NCBI GenBank assembly: GCA_021781415.1
Contig: JAJXWW010000085.1
Location: 80,661-144,660 of the forward strand
Reading direction: 5' to 3'
Length of the DNA: 64,000 nt
Source of the DNA: Planctomycetota bacterium
GTDB taxonomy: Bacteria > Planctomycetota > Planctomycetia > Gemmatales > Gemmataceae
Shown here: positions 27,503 to 36,019 of the stretch, piece by piece
Layout of the letters: each line of letters starts with the position of its first letter
How positions within the stretch are numbered: position 1 is the stretch's first letter
Notes under the pieces: generated by a model
Told to the model about the DNA's origin: nothing
Seen by the model: the letters and a program-made list of their open reading frames with translations, nothing else
Databases searched by the model: none
Translations under genes and position numbers: made by a program

Positions 27503-29434
27503 TTAAGAACCCCCTTCGCCCGCGGATCGGCCGGCGACTGAAGAATGACGGCGGCGCGGACGTGCCAGCGATAATGCCTCGCGGAAGTCGATTTGACGGC
27601 ACGACGAACCCGATTCCAGATAGCGGTGCATCAACGCCATCGTCTCATCGACGAGATCGACTTGAATGAGCAGCAGTTCGCCGGGACGCGCGCGTTCCAA
27701 AGCGTATTCCAACGCCTGAATCGCTCCGTCCACTTCTTCGATGTGCTTGACGCGGCAGCGCCCCGTCAACCCTTTGCGGAATAGAGAATTGATCTCGCCC
27801 GGAGCGCGGCCGCGGATACAGTTCTCTTCTTCGTAGAGAATCACGCGGTCGAAGGCGTCGCCGAGAAGTTCGCCCTGACGGATGAGGTCGATGTCGCGGC
27901 GGTCTCCGGCGGCGGAGTAGACGGCGGAACGGAACTTGTGGGGCAACGCCTCGAAGGTCTCGATCAACGAAGCCAACGACGAAGTGTTGTGCCCGTAGTC
28001 CATGATGACCGTGGCGTCGTTGAACTCCAGCACGTTGAAGCGAGCGGGGGCAAGATCCAGGTCGGCGACGAACGTTTCGAGTCCCGTGAGGATCACTTCG
28101 CATGGGACGCCGAGAACCCAAGCGGCGGCAGCGGCGGCCAGCGCGTTTTCGACCTGGAAGCCGACGAGGCCGCCGTGCGTCAGCGGCACGTTTTCCAGAC
28201 TCACCAAGGGGATCTCCTGCGCTCCCTCGGCGAGAATGATGCGACGATCCCGAACAAAAGCGGCGCGGCCACCGCGGAGGCGATGCTCGACGACCACCGG
28301 ATGGTGCCCGTCTCGGGCAAAGAAAACGACCGATCCTGGACAATAAGTAGCCATGTCGGCAACTAATGGATCGTCCGCCTTGAGGACGGCGTTGCCTTCG
28401 GGGGCCACCACATCCACGATGGCACGCTTGACGCGCGCGAGCTGTTCGAGCGTCTCGATGTCGCCGATTCCCAGATGATCGCCCTCGGCAATGTTGGTGA
28501 CGACGGCGACATCGCAGCGATCGAAACCGAGTCCGGCGCGGAGAATGCCGCCGCGTGCCGTTTCCAATACCGCAGCCTCGACGCGCGGATCGCCCAAGAC
28601 CACGCGCGCGCTGAGCGGCCCGCTACAATCGCCGGCCTCAACGCGCTGGCCGTCGATGTAGATGCCTTCCGTACACGTCATGCCCACACAGCGTTGCGTG
28701 CAAGCGAGGATGTGGGCGATCAAGCGCGTCGTCGTCGTTTTACCGTTGACGCCGGTAACGGCGGCGATGGGAATGCGCCCCTTCTGTCCGGCGGGGAACA
28801 AACGATCGAGCAATCCCTCGACGGGCGGGACGAGATTGGCGAGCGATACTTGTCGCTGGCGAATTCCATGACCGAGGACGAATCGATCGGAGTCGTCGAG
28901 CCGAGCGATGGGGATGTGCCGCTGCCGAGCCGCTTGTCGCAGAGCGGTCTCCGTCGGATGCGGGCGGTGGCGTTGGGCGACTTCACGCAGTTGGGCCAAC
29001 GCGCCTTCGACATCGAAGGATCGGTCGTGGACGGCGGCCAAACAGAGATCGCGGCCTACCTCGAGCGACGCGCGACCGAGTTCTTCGCATTCAAATTCAA
29101 GAGCGACTTTGTACACGCCGTCTTCGTGGGTTTCGCGCGTGCGACCGAAGCCGACGGGCGTACCGGCCAACGATTGCAACTCGAGCGCGACGTGTTCGAG
29201 GATATGCGCCTGCCAGGTACCGCGCCGCAGGCGCTCCAAAAAGCCGCCGCGCTTGCCGACGCTGCAACGATGTTCGATTAAAGACGGAAGCCAAGCCATG
29301 AGTCGATCCGTAAAGCCCGGCAACTCATCGGACGGGGAATCCTTCAATGTTCCCAGATCGACCCAGGCTTCGAGGACGGGATAATTCGCCCAGATGTTGG
29401 GACCGCCAAGAAGCCGGACTTTCCTGAACTCCAT
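27503..29434 (-). CDS. cyanophycin-synthetase-like Mur ligase lacking the ATP-grasp domain
   Basis: A 643-residue cytoplasmic protein with a strong GGGAGGAG box. Residues 1-165 match the cyanophycin synthetase (CphA) N-terminal domain (RKVRLLGGPNIWANYPVLE, QAHILEHVALELQSLAG). Residues 166-195 match the segment before CphA's ATP-grasp domain (RHIPIARLDD). The sequence then jumps to the Mur-ligase domain: IPIAAVTGVNGKTTTTRLIAH with P-loop 228-236, EGDHLGIGDIETLEQLARVK and MDYGHNTSSL. In CphA1 (about 870 residues) an ATP-grasp domain of roughly 250 residues adds the backbone Asp between these; it is absent. The Mur domain adds Arg to Asp side chains in CphA1. What this form ligates is unknown. 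Divergent from the ABC exporter. Confidence 0.85.
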   Translation of the reverse strand: MEFRKVRLLGGPNIWANYPVLEAWVDLGTLKDSPSDELPGFTDRLMAWLPSLIEHRCSVGKRGGFLERLRRGTWQAHILEHVALELQSLAGTPVGFGRTRETHEDGVYKVALEFECEELGRASLEVGRDLCLAAVHDRSFDVEGALAQLREVAQRHRPHPTETALRQAARQRHIPIARLDDSDRFVLGHGIRQRQVSLANLVPPVEGLLDRLFPAGQKGRIPIAAVTGVNGKTTTTRLIAHILACTQRCVGMTCTEGIYIDGQRVEAGDCSGPLSARVVLGDPRVEAAVLETARGGILRAGLGFDRCDVAVVTNIAEGDHLGIGDIETLEQLARVKRAIVDVVAPEGNAVLKADDPLVADMATYCPGSVVFFARDGHHPVVVEHRLRGGRAAFVRDRRIILAEGAQEIPLVSLENVPLTHGGLVGFQVENALAAAAAAWVLGVPCEVILTGLETFVADLDLAPARFNVLEFNDATVIMDYGHNTSSLASLIETFEALPHKFRSAVYSAAGDRRDIDLIRQGELLGDAFDRVILYEEENCIRGRAPGEINSLFRKGLTGRCRVKHIEEVDGAIQALEYALERARPGELLLIQVDLVDETMALMHRYLESGSSCRQIDFREALSLARPRRRHSSVAGRSAGEGGS

Positions 29435-29980
29435 CTGTCAGTTCTCCTCCCACCGAGTCTGCGGTGAGGTAAATAGGCATGAAATTGCCGAACGGTACTA
29501 GAAGATTCCGGTAGGTTTGTGGACTCGCGCAGCGCACTACCGCACGAGACGACAGTCGTTGTCTCCGTGTTTGCGCCGACGTTGGCGCGCTCTGGGAGGT
29601 ATCTAAGGTCGAAATCCGTTTCGCACATCGGTGCAGATTGGAAGCAATTCGCGTGCCTTCCCGAAGAATCGAGGAACCAAGTCGTCGCCGAGCGGGCGCG
29701 AAGCCACAGCGAGAAACTTAAGGGAGGAGGACACGTCAACTCCTACTCGATGGGTTATTCGCCGTCCTATAACGACGACACAGCCCCGTTCCGGTTGGGC
29801 GTCCGGTTGGGCTGACTTTAGACTCATCACCATCTAGTATAGAGACTGCATGGGTCGATGGTTAGGGGCTAAGTGCGATTTGCCCCCTGAAATCGAGTGC
29901 GCGATACCACATAAGCCGGAAGGCGAACCGACCTTGGGCAAATCCCCCAATCGTCAGACAATGAGGAGAACTGGGCAAAC
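29435..29980. promoter_or_regulatory. 546-base divergent intergenic region
   Basis: It separates the divergent CphA-like and ABC-transporter genes, so it should contain both promoters. A 10-base direct repeat CCGGTTGGGC occurs at 29791-29800 and 29803-29812. Short frames on both strands look non-coding. I could not place -35/-10 boxes with confidence, and I recognise no RNA gene. Confidence 0.45.
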
Positions 29981-32218
29981 TTGAACGAATCGGATGAGAA
30001 ATGGGGCGCGTTGCCGCCCGAATGGCGCGAAGACATTGCCGCTCAGCTGCAAGCCGGCGAGGTGCTGCTGGCCTGGTTCGAGCCGGACCTCGACGAAGGC
30101 TTGCGCTATGCGCGCGGCTTGGTGGTTCTCACCGATCGGCGGGTGCTGGCGTGCCGGGAGGCGTGCTGGGACGATTGGCCATTGACTCAAGGAACGAGTC
30201 TGCGCACCGCCGAGCATGGGAGTGCCGGTCTGCTCGAATGGGTAGATGGCGCGGGACGGCTCGCCTGTTGGCGCTACACGGCGGCCAAGGCGACGGCGGC
30301 GCATCGACTGGTTCAACGATTGTCGGCGTTACAGTCGAACAAGTCCGAAGACTTTGAGTCGGCGCGCGCCGTTTGCCCCAGTTGTGGCGCGACCATCGAC
30401 GCCGACGACGGCCGCTGTGAAACCTGCGTCGCGGGTCCGGCCAAAGTCTCGGCGTCGGCGCTGCTGCGCCTCGTCTCGTTTGCCCGCCCCCGCGCGGGCC
30501 TGATCGCGCTGGGCTTCGTGCTGACGCTATCGGCGACCGCTGCCGGGTTGGTGCCGCCGTATCTTACGATGCCGCTCATCGATAACGTCTTGATCCCTTG
30601 GCAAGAGAACCAGGTCGATAACTTTCATCTAGCCGTCTGGTATCTCAGCGGCTTGGCGGCGGCGGCGCTTTTGGCTTGGCTGCTCGAATGGGGCAAGCTC
30701 TATGTCTTGGCCTGGGTTAGCGAACGCATCAGCGCCGATCTGCGCTCCCAAACTTACGCTCATTTGCAGCGCCTCTCGGTCGAATTTTTCGGTGGCAAGC
30801 GCACCGGCGATCTCATCTCGCGCATCAGCAACGACACCGAACGCTTGTGCAACTTCTTATCGCTGAATTTGATCGACTTCGCCACCGATATTTTGATGAT
30901 CGCGATGACGGCGGCGATCCTGTTCGCCATCGATCCGCTGTTGGCGACGGCCGCCTTGTGTCCGTTTCCCATTATCTTGTGGATGGTGGCGCGGGTGCGC
31001 GCCCGGTTGCTTCGCGGCTATCTGCAAGCGGGAGCGGCTTGGGGGGCGATGACCAGCGTGTTGGCCGACACCATTCCCGGCATTCGCGTCGTCAAGGCAT
31101 TCGCCCAGGAAAGCCGCGAGATCGAACGCTTCGACACCAGCAATGAGCGCGTTTTTCACTCTGCCAATCGCTTAAATAAGGTTTGGTCGCTCTTTGGACC
31201 GACCGTGACGCTTCTCACCACGGCGGGACTGTTGATCGTCTGGGCGTTCGGCATTTGGCACGTCCAGCGCGGTGCGATCAAGGTCGGAGTTCTAACGGCT
31301 TTTCTGGCCTACATCGCTCGCTTCTATACGCGCATCGAGTCGATGATCCGCATGGCCTCGGCGGTTCAGCGCGCCTCGGCCAGCGCCCAGCGCGTCTTTG
31401 AAATTCTCGATAAACACAGCAACGTGCCGGAGCCGACACGACCCGTTCGCCCCGGCAGGCTCCAAGGACGCATCGAACTGCGAGGGGTGCGCTTCAAGTA
31501 CGGAGCCCGCGAGGTGCTGCACGGTCTCAATCTGGCGGTAGAACCCGGCGAGATGATCGGGTTGGTGGGACCGAGCGGCGCGGGAAAAAGCACGCTCATC
31601 AATCTCATTTGCCGCTTTTACGATGTCAGCGCCGGAGCGATTCTCGTCGATGGCGTCGATATTCGGTCTTATCCAGTCGAGGAGTATCGCCGGAATATCG
31701 GTATCGTTTTGCAGGATCCGTTCTTGTTCTACGGAACCATCGCCGAGAACATCGCCTACGGTCGAACCGACGCCAGCCGCGAGGAGATCGTGGCGGCGGC
31801 GCGGGCGGCGCGCGCGCACGAGTTCATCCTGCGCTTGCCCTGCGGCTACGATTCGTTGGTCGGCGAACGCGGTCAATCGCTGTCCGGGGGCGAACGGCAA
31901 CGCATCTCCATCGCCCGCGCCCTGCTCATCGATCCGCGCATTCTCATCCTCGACGAGGCGACTTCTTCCGTCGATACCGAAACGGAACGCGAGATTCAGA
32001 CTGCGCTGGAGAATCTGATTCGCGGACGCACCACCATTGCCATCGCCCATCGCCTCAGCACCCTCCGCCGCGCCAATCGACTCGTCGTCGTTGAGAACGG
32101 CCATATCGCGGAGATTGGCCGGCACGACGAATTGCTCGAAGCGCGCGGCAGCTACGCGCGTTTGCACCAAGCGCAAATGGAACTGGTCAACGGGAGAGTC
32201 TCCGATGACAACGAATGA
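29981..32218 (+). CDS. ABC exporter (fused permease-ATPase) with N-terminal PH-like and zinc-ribbon regions
   Basis: A 745-residue protein read from a TTG at 29981 after AGGAGA. Residues about 20-115 resemble a bacterial PH-like domain (GEVLLAWFEPD, VVLTDRRVLA). A zinc ribbon follows with Cys132, 135, 146 and 149. The permease is about 165-470, with six predicted helices. The ATPase has GPSGAGKSTL (Walker A), LSGGERQR (signature) and ILILDEATSSVD (Walker B). It is a half-transporter expected to dimerise and export a substrate. Overlap with the DUF1854 gene shows an operon. I recall this transporter/DUF1854 pair as labelled cyanophycin metabolism-associated in beta-proteobacteria, and the facing CphA-like gene supports that. 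The substrate is unproven. Confidence 0.88.
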   Translation: MNESDEKWGALPPEWREDIAAQLQAGEVLLAWFEPDLDEGLRYARGLVVLTDRRVLACREACWDDWPLTQGTSLRTAEHGSAGLLEWVDGAGRLACWRYTAAKATAAHRLVQRLSALQSNKSEDFESARAVCPSCGATIDADDGRCETCVAGPAKVSASALLRLVSFARPRAGLIALGFVLTLSATAAGLVPPYLTMPLIDNVLIPWQENQVDNFHLAVWYLSGLAAAALLAWLLEWGKLYVLAWVSERISADLRSQTYAHLQRLSVEFFGGKRTGDLISRISNDTERLCNFLSLNLIDFATDILMIAMTAAILFAIDPLLATAALCPFPIILWMVARVRARLLRGYLQAGAAWGAMTSVLADTIPGIRVVKAFAQESREIERFDTSNERVFHSANRLNKVWSLFGPTVTLLTTAGLLIVWAFGIWHVQRGAIKVGVLTAFLAYIARFYTRIESMIRMASAVQRASASAQRVFEILDKHSNVPEPTRPVRPGRLQGRIELRGVRFKYGAREVLHGLNLAVEPGEMIGLVGPSGAGKSTLINLICRFYDVSAGAILVDGVDIRSYPVEEYRRNIGIVLQDPFLFYGTIAENIAYGRTDASREEIVAAARAARAHEFILRLPCGYDSLVGERGQSLSGGERQRISIARALLIDPRILILDEATSSVDTETEREIQTALENLIRGRTTIAIAHRLSTLRRANRLVVVENGHIAEIGRHDELLEARGSYARLHQAQMELVNGRVSDDNE

Positions 32219-32705
32219 GAGAAGCGTCGCGCCCGGCGAATCCCCACCGTTCTCTCTCGGGCACGACGATTGGGGCCGACTGGTGTTGACCGACGCCGAG
32301 GGAAATCGATGCCCCGGCGTCGAGGTGGTCCGCGCCTTCCCACTGTCCGCTCCGCGCCAGTTTGTCTCAATTTGCGATCCGAAAGGAAGAGAATTGCTCT
32401 GGCTCGATCGGCTCGACGACTTGCCGGAATCCCTAGCTCAGTGCGTGGAGGAGGAACTGTCGAAGCGCGAATTCTTGCCGATCGTCCACCGCATTGTGAG
32501 CATCTCGTCGCCGGTGGAACCGTCCGAATGGGAGGTTGAGACCGATCGCGGTCCCACTTTTTTCATGCTCGACAGCGAAGACGACATTCACGAGTTAGAC
32601 GAGTGCCGCGCTCTCATCACCGACGCCCACGGCATCCGCTATCTTATTCCAGACAAGACGAAGTTGGATGAAGGTAGCCTGCGATATCTGGAACGGTATT
32701 TGTGA
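32205..32705 (+). CDS. DUF1854 family protein
   Basis: A 166-residue soluble protein starting at the ATG 32205 with GGGAGAG upstream; it overlaps the ABC gene by 14 bases, so translation is probably coupled. Features I associate with DUF1854 are RAFPLSAPRQFVSICDPKGRELLWLDRLDDLP near residues 43-74, REFLPIVHRI, and a final DAHGIRYLIPDKTKLDEGSLRYLERYL. The family has no assigned biochemical role. From memory it regularly follows an ABC exporter next to cyanophycin synthetase genes, which is the arrangement seen here. Confidence 0.82.
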   Translation: MTTNERSVAPGESPPFSLGHDDWGRLVLTDAEGNRCPGVEVVRAFPLSAPRQFVSICDPKGRELLWLDRLDDLPESLAQCVEEELSKREFLPIVHRIVSISSPVEPSEWEVETDRGPTFFMLDSEDDIHELDECRALITDAHGIRYLIPDKTKLDEGSLRYLERYL

Positions 32706-32831
32706 CAACCCTCGGCAAGCAAGGCATTCCGTTTGGTATAATGGCGGAGTGAAGGGAGCTTGGAGACGATCCGCTTCTCGGAGCGATTCTGAGTGGGCTA
32801 CCGCGTTCGTGTTGCAAGGGAGGCAAAGACG

Positions 32832-33107
32832 ATGGAATATCTACACAGAGAATTCGATCTGGCCCAAGACGACGTGGTCGAGATCCTCCTATCTGGAAAT
32901 GCAGCGAATGTCTTGTTGCTGGACGGCGATAATTTTGAGAACTATCGGCAAGGCAAGCCCTACAAGTGTTTTGGCGGATACGCGCGGACCACTCCGTTTC
33001 GGATTGACGCGCCGCACGCCGGACGATGGCATTTGGTTGTCGATCTCGGGGGAGGAGCAGGCCAAGTAAAGGCATCGAGCCGCGTCATCCACAATCAATT
33101 GGCGTGA
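32832..33107 (+). CDS. DUF1883 domain protein
   Basis: A 91-residue protein from the ATG at 32832, with GGGAGG 9 bases upstream. It matches DUF1883 by eye: MEYLHREFDLAQDDVVEILL at the start, NVLLLDGDNFENYRQGKPYKCFGGYA in the middle and GRWHLVVDLGGGAGQVKASSRVI at the end. These are small beta-rich cytoplasmic proteins, sometimes next to toll-interleukin-like or phage-shock genes, of unknown function. It is 126 bases after the DUF1854 gene and 10 before the next membrane protein, so it may belong to the ABC operon. Confidence 0.78.
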   Translation: MEYLHREFDLAQDDVVEILLSGNAANVLLLDGDNFENYRQGKPYKCFGGYARTTPFRIDAPHAGRWHLVVDLGGGAGQVKASSRVIHNQLA

Positions 33108-33117
33108 GGGTACAATT

Positions 33118-33522
33118 GTGGCTGCCCGAAGGAAAAATCCCGAGCCGCCGCTCCGAATTGCCCCGCTGGGTGAATTGCGCGCCTACACGATCTCGGAACA
33201 CGAGTTGGAAAACCTGGAGCAAGGTACTCCAGTCTCCGACCTGCTGACAATCGGCCTCTGCTTACTCTCGTCTGCGTTAACTCTCTTCTGTACGCTTGTC
33301 GGCACGCCCTTACCGACCCATACATTTACCCTCTTTTTTTGCTCATTTCTCATCGTTGGTTTGGGAGGCGGCATTTGCACTTTTCTCGGCTACCGTTTGC
33401 GGAAAAGTACGAAAGAACTGACGCGACAGATACGCGCTCGCATGCCGGAGACGCCTCCGATCCAGCAAACTTCTCCCGAACCACCTCCCCCGGAATCCTT
33501 GATTCCGCCGACAATCCAATAG
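33118..33522 (+). CDS. small membrane protein, two hydrophobic segments
   Basis: A 134-residue protein read from the GTG at 33118, 10 bases after the DUF1883 gene, so translated from the same mRNA. Hydrophobic segments are at about residues 43-62 and 69-91; the C-terminus is basic, then proline-rich (PETPPIQQTSPEPPPPESLIPP). No homologous family recognised. Only co-transcription with DUF1883 informs its role. Confidence 0.55.
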   Translation: MAARRKNPEPPLRIAPLGELRAYTISEHELENLEQGTPVSDLLTIGLCLLSSALTLFCTLVGTPLPTHTFTLFFCSFLIVGLGGGICTFLGYRLRKSTKELTRQIRARMPETPPIQQTSPEPPPPESLIPPTIQ

Positions 33523-33576
33523 ATTTTAGCGATCTGAAGCGAAATGCAACTGCGACTCCATCGACCGCAACACTAA

Positions 33577-33620
33577 CGGAAGCGTTAGCGGCGGATTCTC
33601 TTCCGTCGCTAACGCTTCCG
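33577..33620. terminator. perfect 14-bp hairpin between convergent genes
   Basis: CGGAAGCGTTAGCG at 33577-33590 pairs exactly with 33607-33620 around a 16-nt loop, between the small membrane protein and the convergent secreted protein. A bidirectional terminator is likely; no clear U-tract. Confidence 0.6.
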
Positions 33621-33637
33621 GCTCCGACGTTTCGCGG

Positions 33638-34690
33638 CTACCGCTTTGCCGGCGGTTGGGGCAAAGGACGAGGACGCATATCACCGAGCGCGGGTGTGGG
33701 CGGGATTACTTGTCGGAAGCCCTCAAGGGGCAAAGTCGATACCTTCACCAATTTTCCCGACTTATCCACTTCATAGGCCATGCCGAACTCGATCCCAAAA
33801 GTCGTACCGTGACGCATTCGGAAACGCTGGGGAGGAGGTACTTTCATGGCCGTCCCCTTGGCTGGGAGAGGGGCCGGTTGAATCCCCGGTTTGCGATTCG
33901 GCGGCAACGGTAACGGAACGGGACGAGGGCGGATGTTGTCGGTATACTCGTAGGCTCCATCGCTTACGCGCGTTCGGAAACAGACGCGCAGATGTTGGCT
34001 TTCCGCGATCCAGGTGACGTAGAACAACTCCGTCGTCTCGCGCGGTCCCGTCGGTTTCTTGTCTTTCAGGGCATCTTTCCCTTCTTTGGCCAGCGCCTCC
34101 TCAAGCGTCTTCTTTTCGTCCTGCAAATAGGTCTGATAGCGTTTCCGGAGCAGGGCGACGACTTCGGGAACCTTGAGCGGATATTCCTTCGTGCCATCGA
34201 GCCGCTTCATACTCGTGGCAACGAACGCTTGGTCGGCCGGCGCGGCCAAGCCATCGTTGACTTCCACCTCGACCAGGGCATACGGCACGTCGATACCCCA
34301 TTGCTTCACGGCCGTGGGGCTGGCCATGTCCAGCTGGGGATAGGTTTTCCGCTGCTCTCCTTTTTCGCCGACGGCGATCTGCAGATTCGAGATGCGCGGT
34401 TTGTCGGCGACGGGGACGTACATCCATCGGTAACTGTTGCCGTTCGCGCTGAATCCCATGGCATCCGGTGGGCCGCCACGCCCTTCTTGGGCCATCATGG
34501 CGACAACATCGCTAACCACGATGCCGACGGTGCTTGCGGGCAAGGCTTGATATTTACGCTGAGGGATGAATGCTTTACGGTCTTTGACGATTTCGCTAAT
34601 CGGCCCGCGCGGAGCGGGAGCGGCCCAAGCGATGCCGACGACGGCGCTGGCCACGAAAGATAGGCCGACGATGCGAACGGGGAGAGACAT
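33638..34690 (-). CDS. secreted protein of unknown function
   Basis: A 350-residue protein with a signal peptide (MSLPVRIVGLSFVASAVVGIAWAAPAP, cleavage near residue 24). The body is mostly soluble, with a Lys/Glu-rich helix around residues 190-215 (DEKKTLEEALAKEGKDALKDKK) and a Pro/Arg-rich region near 250-275 that may be a linker. The end is again proline-rich. I know no family for it and see no catalytic motif. Convergent with the small membrane protein. The gene has a good AGG-rich upstream region (AGGTTAGG). Confidence 0.6.
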   Translation of the reverse strand: MSLPVRIVGLSFVASAVVGIAWAAPAPRGPISEIVKDRKAFIPQRKYQALPASTVGIVVSDVVAMMAQEGRGGPPDAMGFSANGNSYRWMYVPVADKPRISNLQIAVGEKGEQRKTYPQLDMASPTAVKQWGIDVPYALVEVEVNDGLAAPADQAFVATSMKRLDGTKEYPLKVPEVVALLRKRYQTYLQDEKKTLEEALAKEGKDALKDKKPTGPRETTELFYVTWIAESQHLRVCFRTRVSDGAYEYTDNIRPRPVPLPLPPNRKPGIQPAPLPAKGTAMKVPPPQRFRMRHGTTFGIEFGMAYEVDKSGKLVKVSTLPLEGFRQVIPPTPALGDMRPRPLPQPPAKR

Positions 34691-34876
34691 AAACCTAACC
34701 TCCGAAACAGAAAAGAGAACCCCTCCTAAGACGAGTTAAACGGCGGAATCGTTTGGGAGCCATCGAGAAATCTTGCCGGACGATGTTAGCTCCGAGGCAT
34801 TGCGTCGTCTTACCAGTGACTACCGAGCAGGGGATTCCTCTGGCCCACGGACGGGGGCGGATGAAATAATGGAACT

Positions 34877-35422
34877 ATGAAGTCAAAGCCGCCACCGGCC
34901 GATGTTCGCCGAGCGGACTTCGAGCAGCTGTACGAACGTCACAGCCGCGAAGTCTGGGCCGTTGCCTATGCGCGCTGGATGAATGCCGACACCGCGTCGG
35001 ACGTGATGCAGGAGACGTTCCTGCGTTTGTGGAAACAACAAGAGACTGGCGAAACGATTCTCAACCCGCGCGCCTGGCTATTGCGCGTCGCCCGAAACTT
35101 GGCCGAGGACTTTGCCAAAAGCGCTTTTCGCCGTAATGGCACGAGTCCCCCTCAGACGATGAACGGCGTGCAGGCATCCGAACCCATGCCGTTAGAGCGG
35201 TTGGAGCGAGACGAAACCTTCGCTCAACTGCGCGAAGTGATGGAACAGCTACCGAAAGCGGATCGCGAGATCCTGACGCTGCGATACGCTCTGGACTACG
35301 AAACGGGGGAGATCGCGGAGTTGCTGTCGATTAACGCCACGGCCGTTCACATGCGGCTGAGTCGGGCTCGACAGCGTTTGGCCGACCGCCTCAAAAGGGA
35401 AGGCGTGGGACCGTTGCCGTGA
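34877..35422 (+). CDS. ECF-type sigma-70 family RNA polymerase sigma factor
   Basis: A 181-residue two-domain sigma factor. Region 2: FEQLYERHSREVWAVAYARWMNADTASDVMQETFLRLWKQ with the conserved D-A-x-D-V-x-Q-E-T-F-like core, then LNPRAWLLRVARNLAEDFAKS. Region 4: EVMEQLPKADREILTLRYALDYETGEIAELLSINATAVHMRLSRARQRLADRL, a helix-turn-helix for the -35 element. It is followed after 57 bases by a single-pass membrane protein, the usual position of an anti-sigma factor. Target promoters cannot be predicted. Confidence 0.92.
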   Translation: MKSKPPPADVRRADFEQLYERHSREVWAVAYARWMNADTASDVMQETFLRLWKQQETGETILNPRAWLLRVARNLAEDFAKSAFRRNGTSPPQTMNGVQASEPMPLERLERDETFAQLREVMEQLPKADREILTLRYALDYETGEIAELLSINATAVHMRLSRARQRLADRLKREGVGPLP

Positions 35423-35479
35423 TTTCCTCAACCCGGTCTCCGGTCGGACGGAGAACGCTCTCTCAGTGAGAAGGACGTT

Positions 35480-35905
35480 ATGCGATCCGTTGTACCGCTC
35501 TCCCAAAATCGTGGCGACAATGTCGATGGTTTGCTCCGCGCGTTCTACCGCGCTCAGATGCCTCATCCGTGGCCGAAGCCACCTGAGACTTCCAGCCAAA
35601 CCTTACCCTTTCGGCGTTTTTCGAGAGGGCAAGGAGCAACGCGCAGCCGATGGGTATTGGCCGCATCGGTGGCCTTCTTGCTGGCCGGCTCGCTCTTGTT
35701 GCCGCGGCGTTTCACTTCCCAAGAAAGGCCGGAGCCAGGCATTGAAGCCCTAGGCACGGCCAATCGCAACATTCTGCCCGATGCGCCGAAGATGAAGACC
35801 AACGAAGGGAAACCCGTCGAGAAGAAGCAGCTTCCCGGTCTCGGCTTCGACGAAGGCGAATTACTGCCCGATCTCGACGACACCGGCCTTTTCCCACCCA
35901 AATGA
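35480..35905 (+). CDS. single-pass membrane protein downstream of the ECF sigma factor, possible anti-sigma partner
   Basis: A 141-residue protein with GAAGGA just upstream. Residues 1-55 are basic and presumably cytoplasmic, about 59-74 form one hydrophobic segment (WVLAASVAFLLAGSLLL), and the rest is an acidic exported tail (KQLPGLGFDEGELLPDLDD). Layout and position match small anti-sigma-like regulators, but there is no zinc anti-sigma H-x3-C-x2-C motif, so the role is inferred from context only. Confidence 0.55.
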   Translation: MRSVVPLSQNRGDNVDGLLRAFYRAQMPHPWPKPPETSSQTLPFRRFSRGQGATRSRWVLAASVAFLLAGSLLLPRRFTSQERPEPGIEALGTANRNILPDAPKMKTNEGKPVEKKQLPGLGFDEGELLPDLDDTGLFPPK

Positions 35906-35925
35906 CATGCACGAAGTGAACACCA

Positions 35926-35961
35926 AAAGCGAACCGGCGACTTACGTTGCCGGTTCGCTTT
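35926..35961. terminator. 13-bp hairpin, diverged CCGGC-type palindrome
   Basis: AAAGCGAACCGGC at 35926-35938 pairs with 35949-35961 around a 10-nt loop. The CCGGC...TTACG...GCCGG core and flanking TTCGC match the tandem array units. It lies 20 bases after the membrane protein's stop and may act as a terminator. Confidence 0.6.
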
Positions 35962-36019
35962 GTGTAAAATGGGGGTATGAGTGAGAACCCCTCTCGCTCT
36001 GGGAGACGGAGTGAGTATC

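Noticed and set aside
29344-29739. A 131-codon minus-strand frame in the CphA-ABC divergent gap
   Set aside because: It overlaps the start of the CphA-like gene and has no family-like composition or ribosome site.
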